A stretch of 40,272 bases of DNA from Flavobacteriaceae bacterium. Its GTDB lineage: Bacteria > Bacteroidota > Bacteroidia > Flavobacteriales > Flavobacteriaceae. The DNA is taken from positions 1 through 40,272 of the forward strand of contig JABDPL010000252.1 of assembly GCA_013042825.1 (NCBI GenBank), read 5' to 3'. Position numbers and translations under genes: made by a program. The notes below the pieces were generated by a model that saw only the letters and a program-made list of their open reading frames with translations, did no database searches and was not told the DNA's origin. Numbering within the stretch: the stretch's first letter is position 1; each line of letters opens with the position of its first letter. Positions 33,452 to 40,272 of the stretch are shown here, piece after piece.

Positions 33452-35184
33452 ATACCGATCGACATCGCTTGATAAAAAGGCAACTTCGAAAGGTCAACCT
33501 CCCCAAGATCGATTCCGAAGAGATATCCAGGTTCCTGGATATGATAGAAGATGCCTATAAAAGCTATGATCAGGATATCATTCGACTTGAAACCATTCTT
33601 GAGGAAAGCTCCAAAGAACTATTCCGAGCTAACCAGACATTAAAGAACGAAAGTGAGTTTGCTAAATCAAGGTTGAGAAATATTGTTAATACGGTTCATG
33701 ATGTTCTTTTCCAGACCGATATCCATGGTAATTTTGTCTTCCTGAACAAGGCCTGGTATGAACTTACGGGCTTATCATGGAAACGTTCCATAGGTAAGAA
33801 TTACAAGAATCTTATGGTGGGTATGAACCGTACAGAGAAAATCCGTATTCAACGGTTCCTCAAAGAACGGAAGAAGGATTATCGCACCATTTTCAGATAC
33901 TTTAAACCGAATAGAGAGGTTAAATGGATTGAGCTAAGGATGTCGATTACCTTCGATAAAAAAGGGAATGCTAACGGAACAATCGGCACTATGACCGATG
34001 TCACCAACTTAAAGGAGACGGAAATCGAACTCCATAAAGCAAGCCAGGCCAAGGACGAATTTCTGTCGACCATGTCACATGAAATCAGGACTCCACTGAA
34101 TGCGGTTATCGGATTGACCAATATACTGATGATGGAGCGAACGCTCCCGGAGCAGGCAGAGATTTTACAGGCATTAAAATATTCTGGAGAAAACCTGCTT
34201 GGCCTGATAAATGATATTCTCGACCTGAATAAGATACATTCAGGAAATGTCCATTATGTTGAAGCTGAATTCAGTTTAGACGATGTCTTGAAAGAAATTC
34301 ATGCGCAATTCAAGTACCTCGGTAAGGATAAATATCTCATTTTCAAAATAACCAGAGACCGGAATATCCCCGATGCGCTTCTGGGCGATCGTATGATGGT
34401 AATACAGGTGCTGAAGAATCTTGTCAGCAATGCATTTAAGTTTACAGATAAAGGATTAGTCGAACTTAAAGTATCCCGACTTGAATTAAATAATCGAATC
34501 ATCAGGTTGGAATTCAGGGTTAACGATACGGGTATCGGTATTCCGGAAAAAAAGCAGAAAAGCATCTTCGAAAGCTTTGTTCAGGCCGAGAAGAATACCT
34601 CACGACTTTACGGTGGAACGGGCCTCGGACTTACGATAAGCAAAAAGATCCTGAATATTCAGGGCAGTGAATTAATCGTTGAAAGCGAACCGGGTCTCGG
34701 GTCATCATTCTGTTTCGATTTATCCTTTAAACTGGCAAAACCCATCATTGCATCGAGGAGTAAATCAAAAATAAATACCACGACAACTGAACAAATCAAG
34801 TTGAATGTTTTGGTTGCTGAAGACAATAAGCTGAACCAGTTGGTATTATCGAAATTACTCGATAAATGGGGTGTATTCTACACCATAACCAACAATGGAA
34901 GAGAGCTCATTGATATTTATGAAAAGGAGGATTTTGACCTTATATTAATGGATCTTCAAATGCCGGTTCTGGACGGATACAAGACGACAAAAACCATCAG
35001 AAACCTGGCGAACAAGATCAAAGCAAACATTCCGATTATCGCCTTAACCGCCTATGCCCATGAGGAGGCAAAATTAAAATCGGAAAAGCACAAAATGAAT
35101 GGCTTCATGACCAAGCCTTTCAAACCAAACGAGTTTCACCAACTCCTGAGACTCTATGGCAATAAAATTCAAAACGTCGGTTAG
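33445..35184 (+). CDS. Soluble hybrid histidine kinase (PAS, HisKA, HATPase, receiver)
   Basis: The 579-residue protein has an N-terminal helical segment (about 20-75), a PAS domain (about 76-190), HisKA with the phospho-accepting H212 in STMSHEIRTPLN, and HATPase with the N box near 320-336, DTGIG (361-365) and GGTGLGL (390-396). A C-terminal receiver follows, with E459/D460, the phospho-acceptor D503 in LMDLQMP, and K557. There is no membrane segment, so it is cytoplasmic and probably senses through the FIST partner and the PAS domain. No DNA-binding or Hpt output is attached or adjacent, so the downstream partner is elsewhere. It overlaps the FIST gene by seven bases. Confidence 0.94.
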   Translation: MLNTDRHRLIKRQLRKVNLPKIDSEEISRFLDMIEDAYKSYDQDIIRLETILEESSKELFRANQTLKNESEFAKSRLRNIVNTVHDVLFQTDIHGNFVFLNKAWYELTGLSWKRSIGKNYKNLMVGMNRTEKIRIQRFLKERKKDYRTIFRYFKPNREVKWIELRMSITFDKKGNANGTIGTMTDVTNLKETEIELHKASQAKDEFLSTMSHEIRTPLNAVIGLTNILMMERTLPEQAEILQALKYSGENLLGLINDILDLNKIHSGNVHYVEAEFSLDDVLKEIHAQFKYLGKDKYLIFKITRDRNIPDALLGDRMMVIQVLKNLVSNAFKFTDKGLVELKVSRLELNNRIIRLEFRVNDTGIGIPEKKQKSIFESFVQAEKNTSRLYGGTGLGLTISKKILNIQGSELIVESEPGLGSSFCFDLSFKLAKPIIASRSKSKINTTTTEQIKLNVLVAEDNKLNQLVLSKLLDKWGVFYTITNNGRELIDIYEKEDFDLILMDLQMPVLDGYKTTKTIRNLANKIKANIPIIALTAYAHEEAKLKSEKHKMNGFMTKPFKPNEFHQLLRLYGNKIQNVG

Positions 35185-35240
35185 AGATACCAGATTTTTA
35201 AGGTTTTAAGTTTAAGTAGGATTTTTGTACTTTCATTCTC

Positions 35241-36518
35241 ATGAGAGAAAATTTTCTACATGAGGTGTGGCGTTTGCAGAAATTCAAATCATCTCAACTT
35301 AAAACCACCTGCGGCAAGCACATACAGGTTTTACACACCGGTGAGTATAACTTGAATTCGGGACCTGATTTTCTAAATGCGCGTCTTCAGATCGACGAAC
35401 AGGATTGGGCCGGGAATGTTGAATTACACATTCGATCATCCCACTGGTATGACCACGGCCATCAAAATGATAAGGCCTACGACAATGTTATCCTGCACGT
35501 GGTCTGGGAGAATAATGCCATGGTATTCAGAACAAACGGATCTCCTATCATTTGTTTGCAGATCAAAGATCTGGTTGATAGCCGTTTCCGGGAAACTTTT
35601 ACCATGTTTTTTGAGAACAAATCTAAATGGATCAATTGCGAGAGTTTTATCGATGAGATCGACAACACTATTTGGAAGGACTGGTTGGAGCAACTTTATT
35701 TGGAGAGACTTCATTTGAAAATATCAGAAATAGAGAAACACCTTCAAATGACGAATGGCGACTGGGAGGCGACCTTATTCAGAATGTTAGCCAGGGCCTT
35801 TGGATCAGTACTCAACGGGGATTCATTCCTCGGAATGACGACCAGCTTTGATTTCAGCCTGTTGAGGAAACTGCAAACTGAGCTCAGATCGCTTGAGGCG
35901 CTTTTTTACGGTCAGCTGAATCTGTTAAACGAGCAATGCCAGGATCCATATTTCAGGGATTTACAGCACAGCTATCGATTTCTGAATACCAAGTACGAGC
36001 TTACAAATCATGGTATTGTTCCGCTTCGCTTTTATAAGGCCAGGCCTGCAGGATTCCCTACCATAAGACTATCGCAATTGGCACAACTCTACCATAGGCA
36101 TTCAAACTTATTTCAGATGCTGATGTCCTCATCAAAACGCTCGCTGTTCCAGGAGATATTTGCCGTTTCAGCTTCTTCCTATTGGAATGATCATTACAGA
36201 TTTGGAGTTCTTTCGAAGTTCCGGAAAAAACATACCTCGATTAGATTCATCGATAACCTCATTATTAATGTTGTTGTTCCTATTCAGTATAGGTATAATC
36301 AAAGCAGAAAACCGCATGCGCTCAATACTGCGCTAGATTTTATGCGATCGCTGCCATTCGAATTAAATAAATTCACCCGTCCCTTTAAACGATACCAGCT
36401 TCCCGCAAATAATGCTCTCGACTCCCAGGCAATTAAACAACTCAAGCATGGCTATTGCGATAAAAATAAATGTTTAAGCTGTTCTGTAGGCCGTGTTATT
36501 TTAAACCGAAATATGTAA
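35241..36518 (+). CDS. DUF2851 family protein
   Basis: The 425-residue protein matches DUF2851, a Bacteroidota family of unknown function. Family text includes MRENFLHEVWRLQKF, HTGEYNLNSGPDFLNARL, WAGNVELHIRSSHWYDH and AYDNVILHVVW. The C-terminus carries a short cysteine set (C406, C411, C414 in GYCDKNKCLSCS) that could bind a metal. No signal peptide is seen. It is followed after nine bases by the PspC-like gene, so these form an operon. Confidence 0.9.
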   Translation: MRENFLHEVWRLQKFKSSQLKTTCGKHIQVLHTGEYNLNSGPDFLNARLQIDEQDWAGNVELHIRSSHWYDHGHQNDKAYDNVILHVVWENNAMVFRTNGSPIICLQIKDLVDSRFRETFTMFFENKSKWINCESFIDEIDNTIWKDWLEQLYLERLHLKISEIEKHLQMTNGDWEATLFRMLARAFGSVLNGDSFLGMTTSFDFSLLRKLQTELRSLEALFYGQLNLLNEQCQDPYFRDLQHSYRFLNTKYELTNHGIVPLRFYKARPAGFPTIRLSQLAQLYHRHSNLFQMLMSSSKRSLFQEIFAVSASSYWNDHYRFGVLSKFRKKHTSIRFIDNLIINVVVPIQYRYNQSRKPHALNTALDFMRSLPFELNKFTRPFKRYQLPANNALDSQAIKQLKHGYCDKNKCLSCSVGRVILNRNM

Positions 36519-36527
36519 ATTGCACAC

Positions 36528-36755
36528 ATGAAGGTCTTTTACGCCATACTGTTGTTTTTTCAAAAACATGGCTTTTATGTTTGCCAGAGAATAGCGGACA
36601 GGCTCGGTATTCGTGCTCGTGTAGTGCGAACCTCGTTTATGTATCTCACCTTCGTTACCCTGGGTTTTGGTTTTGCCCTTTATTTATTTATTGCTTTCTG
36701 GATAAGAATTAAAGATTTAGTCTACACCAAACGTACATCCGTATTTGATCTGTAA
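36528..36755 (+). CDS. Short PspC-like membrane protein
   Basis: The 75-residue product is a PspC domain: an amphipathic start, then VCQRIADRLGIRARVVRTSF, and one long hydrophobic segment (about 36-60) ending IKDLVYTKR. In enterobacteria PspC is part of the phage-shock membrane stress response with PspA and PspB, which are not seen here. In Bacteroidota the short form is common beside DUF2851. It lies three bases before the potassium channel gene. Confidence 0.82.
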   Translation: MKVFYAILLFFQKHGFYVCQRIADRLGIRARVVRTSFMYLTFVTLGFGFALYLFIAFWIRIKDLVYTKRTSVFDL

Positions 36756-36758
36756 TCT

Positions 36759-37778
36759 ATGGCGAGCTACTTAAGTAAAGTTTTCTGGTCGAAGATCAAC
36801 ATTGCGATTCTCATGTTAATCTCCCTCCTGGGCGTTGGTGTCATTGGATTTAAGATCATGACCGATCTCTCCTGGACAGATGCCTTTTACATGACCGTCA
36901 TAACTGTTTCAACCGTTGGTTTCGGAGAGGTTGAACCCCTCGATCCAGGAGCAAAGATATTTACCACCCTTCTTATCTTGACCAACGTCGTTGTGGTAAG
37001 CTACGCTATCAAAATTATTACTGAATTTATCATAACGCGGCAGGATGCTGAAGAAATAAAACAGAAAAAGATGCAGAAGAAAATCGACAGCCTAAAAAAC
37101 CATGTTATTATTTGTGGGTATGGTAGAAACGGCAAACAAGCCGCCACGAAGCTCATGGTCTACAATAAACATTTTGTGGTGATTGAACAGGACAAGGAAG
37201 TTATCAATCGGTTTCAGAGCGAATCAACACCCTTCGTTCACGGCAATGCAAATGAAGATGAGGTTCTTTCACAAGCGGGAATCGAAAGGGCCAATTGTTT
37301 GATATCGGCATTACCGAACGATGCCGATAATCTGTTCGTTGTTCTTTCGGCCAGGCAGATCAATGAAAAGATCCATATTATAAGCCGGGCATCCCAAGAA
37401 ACCACCTACAGCAAACTCAAACTGGCCGGCGCCAATAATGTTATCCTCCCCGATAAGATAGGAGGGGACCATATGGCGTCATTAGTAGTTGTTCCCGACC
37501 TCATCGAGTTTATCGACAACCTGGCTATAGTAGGGAAAACAAATATCAATATTGAACAGGTTGAGGTGGATAAACTATATGACACCTCGGAAGTTAAAAC
37601 CATACGGGAACTAGATCTCAGGCGTAAAACCGGATGCAATGTTATTGGTTACAAGGATTCTCAGGGCGATTATATCGTGAACCCTGAGGCCAGCCAAAAG
37701 CTGCATGCGAAGTCGAAGATAATCGTTTTGGGCAGGCCGGAACAAATTCAAAAACTCAATAGTCTCTACAATATTTAG
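36759..37778 (+). CDS. Two-helix potassium channel with RCK/TrkA domain
   Basis: The 339-residue protein has two membrane helices (about 13-33 and 64-88) around a pore loop with the filter TVGFG (52-56), and a cytoplasmic RCK domain. The Rossmann site is GYGRNG (120-125) within HVIICGYGRNGKQ, and a C-terminal TrkA-C part follows (about 255-339). It should form a tetrameric K+ channel gated by nucleotide or ions. It is the third gene of the DUF2851-PspC unit. The 108 bases after it are T-rich with a weak AGCA/TGCT hairpin but no firm terminator. Confidence 0.92.
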   Translation: MASYLSKVFWSKINIAILMLISLLGVGVIGFKIMTDLSWTDAFYMTVITVSTVGFGEVEPLDPGAKIFTTLLILTNVVVVSYAIKIITEFIITRQDAEEIKQKKMQKKIDSLKNHVIICGYGRNGKQAATKLMVYNKHFVVIEQDKEVINRFQSESTPFVHGNANEDEVLSQAGIERANCLISALPNDADNLFVVLSARQINEKIHIISRASQETTYSKLKLAGANNVILPDKIGGDHMASLVVVPDLIEFIDNLAIVGKTNINIEQVEVDKLYDTSEVKTIRELDLRRKTGCNVIGYKDSQGDYIVNPEASQKLHAKSKIIVLGRPEQIQKLNSLYNI

Positions 37779-37886
37779 GGCATTTGCTTTTAACAGCATT
37801 TGTTTTAATAAATCGTTTTTTTTTAGCATCTTGCTTTTTTATTAATTCTGAACACTACATTTCTTACTGACTAATAACTATCTAAC

Positions 37887-39524
37887 ATGAGGAATTTTCT
37901 TCTACTGACTTTTACTATTTTATCACCTGTACTGATTTGGGCACAAGACGAAGCAAAAGGCCTCGATGAACGTGTAAACGATGCCTTTATGCCCGTGGCG
38001 AACGCCTGGGAGGGATTGGTCCTTTATCCCGTTACCATCGGGGAATATCAGATCCCTATTGTTGTGATCTTGCTTGTAGTGGGAGCGACCTTCTTCACCC
38101 TGACATTCAGATTTCCGAACATCATGAAATTCCCACTGGCCATTAATACTGTGCGTGGAAAATATGATGACATAGAACAACATGGTGTTGAAGAGAAAAT
38201 CGCTGTAAATGTAGTTGAGGGCGACCTTCCTGATACCATCAGGGATGAAAGTAAAGAAGGCGAGGTGTCCCATTTTCAAGCCCTTGCCACCGCAGTTTCA
38301 GGTACTGTTGGCTTAGGTAATATCGCAGGTGTGGCTATTGCTATCGCCCTGGGTGGACCGGGAGCGACATTCTGGATGATCGTTTGCGGACTCATAGGAA
38401 TGTCTACAAAATTTGTTGAGTGTACACTTGGGGTGACCTATCGTGATGTTGGTGAAGATGGAACTGTTTACGGTGGACCGATGTATTACCTGTCGAAAGG
38501 TCTTAAAGAACGCGGAATGGCGGGCTTTGGGAAAATACTCGCCGTGCTTTTCGCGATTCTTTGTATCGGTGCTTCATTTGGAGGCGGAAATGCCTTTCAA
38601 TCGAATCAGGCTACAGTGCAGTTATCTTCCCTTATGGGCCTTGAAGGTGGATCTACCGGTTTTGTGATCGGTATAATTCTGGCTATTTTGGTCGGTATAG
38701 TAATAATAGGGGGCATTAAGCGAATTGCGAGCATAACTGAGAAGATCGTTCCCTTTATGGCCGGTGTCTATGTGCTTGCCTCTCTTATTATAATTTTTGC
38801 GAATATAAGTTATATCGATGATGCCTTCGGATTGATTATTTCCGGCGCTTTTACACCAATGGCTGGATTAGGAGGTTTGGTTGGTGTGTTGATCGTTGGA
38901 TTTCAACGGGCCGCATTCTCAAATGAGGCTGGCGCAGGATCTGCAGCCATTGCACACTCTGCCGTTAAGACGAGATACCCCGCATCTGAAGGCGTTGTGG
39001 CCTTGCTTGAGCCCTTTATAGACACTGTTCTTATCTGTACAATGACCGCCCTGGTGATTATCTTCTTTAATATTGATGGTGATAACGTCCAAAGCGTATT
39101 CCAGTATGGAGCAGCAGGAGATTCGTCAAGTAGTGTTCTGTTAAATGCCGATGGCAGCACCGTAGGAGGAGTTGATCTTACATCTATGGCATTTGATTCG
39201 GTAATTCCCGGATTCTCCTATGTGCTTACAATAGCCATTGTATTATTTGCATTCTCCACTATGATATCATGGTCCTATTACGGACTGCAATCCTGGAAGT
39301 TCCTCTTCGGAAAAGGAAAGACAGCCGATATGATTTACAAGATTCTTTTCCTTGTTTTTGTGGTTATAGGTGCAGCGGCTACGCTAGATGCTGTTATCAA
39401 ATTTTCCGATGCCATGATCCTGGCTCTTGTGTTCCCGAATATGATCGGATTACTGTTCTTATTCCCGAGGGTGAGACAGGAAGTAACCCGCTATGTAGAC
39501 GCCATACGGGCGTCACGAAATTGA
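37887..39524 (+). CDS. Alanine/glycine:cation symporter (AGCS) family
   Basis: The 545-residue protein is an AGCS family carrier that takes up alanine or glycine with sodium. The family stretch AVSGTVGLGNIAGVAIAI is near residue 140, and FQRAAFSNEAGAGSAAIAHS near residue 350 is also typical. About ten membrane segments are visible. The N-terminus has an extra cleavable-looking signal (1-20, ending LIWAQ) and an approximately 30-residue polar insert (ENKIAV-like to KEGEVSHF region, about 90-130), both common in Bacteroidota members. A strong hairpin lies 17 bases after its stop. Confidence 0.93.
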   Translation: MRNFLLLTFTILSPVLIWAQDEAKGLDERVNDAFMPVANAWEGLVLYPVTIGEYQIPIVVILLVVGATFFTLTFRFPNIMKFPLAINTVRGKYDDIEQHGVEEKIAVNVVEGDLPDTIRDESKEGEVSHFQALATAVSGTVGLGNIAGVAIAIALGGPGATFWMIVCGLIGMSTKFVECTLGVTYRDVGEDGTVYGGPMYYLSKGLKERGMAGFGKILAVLFAILCIGASFGGGNAFQSNQATVQLSSLMGLEGGSTGFVIGIILAILVGIVIIGGIKRIASITEKIVPFMAGVYVLASLIIIFANISYIDDAFGLIISGAFTPMAGLGGLVGVLIVGFQRAAFSNEAGAGSAAIAHSAVKTRYPASEGVVALLEPFIDTVLICTMTALVIIFFNIDGDNVQSVFQYGAAGDSSSSVLLNADGSTVGGVDLTSMAFDSVIPGFSYVLTIAIVLFAFSTMISWSYYGLQSWKFLFGKGKTADMIYKILFLVFVVIGAAATLDAVIKFSDAMILALVFPNMIGLLFLFPRVRQEVTRYVDAIRASRN

Positions 39525-39531
39525 CGGATGT

Positions 39532-40272
39532 ATGAAATTAAAAAAATCCCATTTCAGGTTTTCACACCAACAACGAAATGGGATTTTTCTTTTATCATTC
39601 CTGATTATAGTTGTCCAGAGCCTATATTTTTATTTTGACGGGTTTGAGTACAATAGGTCAATTGACGTTTATACCGATATGGAGGTCCAGCAGCAAATCG
39701 ACTCCCTTAAAGCGATCGCAAAGCTTAAGGCAAGCCCGAAAATATATCCCTTTAATCCCAATTTCATCACAGATTTTAAAGGTTACACCCTGGGAATGAC
39801 TACGGAAGAGATCGATAGACTGCTTAACTACCGTTCCGGTGGCAAATGGATTAACTCGGCCGGGCAATTTCAGCAGGTAACCGGCGTAAGCGATTCCCTT
39901 CTCGAGCGAATAAAGCCCTATTTTAAGTTTCCTGATTTCATAAGAAATAATCGATTGAACAAGCCGCGGTTCCCGGCAAGCTCCAAACCCCGAACCTTTA
40001 AGCAAAAAGTCGATCTGAATAAAGCAACAGCTGAACAACTTCGCATGGTAAATGGAATCGGAAAGGTGCTTTCCGAACGCATTATAAAATACCGCAACTC
40101 ATTTCCCGGCGGCTTTATAGCCGATGTTCAATTAAAGGATATTTACGGACTAACACCGGAGGTGATTGGCCGGGTTCAGGAGGTGTTTACCGTAAAGACA
40201 CCCAGACCCGTTGAACGCCTAAATTTAAATACCGCTACGGTGGAACAATTGGTGACCGTTCAACATATAGAC
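39532..40272 (+). CDS. Helix-hairpin-helix membrane protein (ComEA-like), partial at the window end
   Basis: The frame is open from ATG 39532 to the window edge (247 codons seen, no stop). Residues 18-34 form a membrane anchor. Three helix-hairpin-helix units follow: about 85-132 (LGMTTEEIDRLLNYR), 160-219 (VDLNKATAEQLRMVNGIGK) and a third cut at the end (NLNTATVEQLVTV). Such units bind double-stranded DNA without sequence preference, as in ComEA, which pulls DNA in during natural uptake. A role in DNA uptake here is inference. The start lies seven bases after the symporter stop, and a strong hairpin overlaps residues 4-19. Confidence 0.85.
   Translation, partial: MKLKKSHFRFSHQQRNGIFLLSFLIIVVQSLYFYFDGFEYNRSIDVYTDMEVQQQIDSLKAIAKLKASPKIYPFNPNFITDFKGYTLGMTTEEIDRLLNYRSGGKWINSAGQFQQVTGVSDSLLERIKPYFKFPDFIRNNRLNKPRFPASSKPRTFKQKVDLNKATAEQLRMVNGIGKVLSERIIKYRNSFPGGFIADVQLKDIYGLTPEVIGRVQEVFTVKTPRPVERLNLNTATVEQLVTVQHID
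39542..39594 (+). terminator. Terminator-like hairpin inside the start of the helix-hairpin-helix gene
   Basis: The arms AAAAATCCCATTTC (39542-39555) and GAAATGGGATTTTT (39575-39588) are perfect 14-base complements around a 19-base loop, followed by CTTTT. By structure it is a good Rho-independent terminator for the symporter gene, whose stop is at 39522-39524. It also codes residues 4-19 of the next protein, so transcripts of that gene must pass it. Confidence 0.75.

Noticed and set aside
37779..37886. Weak AGCA/TGCT hairpin with a T-run after the potassium channel gene
   Set aside because: A four-base stem is too short to support a terminator call, although the T-rich region may still end transcription.
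39498..39514. Six-base hairpin GACGCC/GGCGTC near the end of the symporter gene
   Set aside because: It lies inside the coding region and has no T-run, so I do not call it a terminator.
1..40272. CRISPR array, prophage, insertion sequence, tRNA or rRNA
   Set aside because: I looked for spaced direct repeats, transposase or integrase motifs and RNA gene landmarks on both strands and saw none. Short tRNA-like folds cannot be fully excluded without a covariance search.

Overview
The window looks like chromosomal DNA of a marine or soil Flavobacteriaceae-type Bacteroidota. Reasons seen in the sequence: several family-typical proteins (DUF6090, DUF2851, YgjV-like, FIST, NamZ/DUF1343, short PspC), many -7 boxes of the Bacteroidota form TAnnTTTG, almost no Shine-Dalgarno sequences, moderate GC, and secreted proteins whose signal peptides end in AQ. 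The species cannot be named from the sequence. I see no rRNA, tRNA, CRISPR array, insertion sequence or prophage.

Layout. (1) 1-5727: a palindromic intergenic repeat, a GH3 glycosidase followed by a DUF6090 membrane protein, a DUF1801 protein, a small minus-strand operon (membrane protein, kdsA, GNAT), and a YgjV-like membrane protein. (2) 5755-16558: a surface-glycan locus in several blocks of alternating strand. It holds a FemAB-like acyltransferase, a DegT-type sugar aminotransferase, two Wzx-type flippases facing each other, a sulfotransferase, three glycosyltransferases, an FdtA-type ketoisomerase and a secreted beta-helix protein. Together these suggest a glycan with a dTDP-3-amino-3,6-dideoxyhexose and a sulfate group. 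Initiating transferase, polymerase and exporter genes are not in the window. (3) 16555-22194: ftsE, then a 1007-residue periplasmic TPR protein in an operon with an outer-membrane beta-barrel. (4) 22271-27015: a lipoprotein amidohydrolase, a methyltransferase, a YkgJ-type cysteine-cluster protein, a sterol-desaturase-like enzyme and a lipoprotein glycerophosphodiesterase. (5) 27298-30991: two related small secreted proteins of unknown function, a NamZ-type muramidase lipoprotein, and an FtsX/LolE-like permease whose start lies only 7 bp from that of namZ. (6) 31120-35184: a cystathionine beta-synthase-like enzyme, then a FIST sensor protein overlapping a soluble hybrid histidine kinase. (7) 35241-40272: DUF2851, a PspC-like protein, a potassium channel, an alanine/sodium symporter, and a helix-hairpin-helix membrane protein cut by the window end.

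Points that stand out: five of six convergent gene pairs overlap at their stop codons, four of them by exactly four bases; the acyltransferase has no usual start codon at its homologous N-terminus; a terminator-like hairpin lies inside the first codons of the last gene; the FIST/kinase pair; and the tandem secreted paralogs, whose pattern recalls type IX secretion C-terminal domains.
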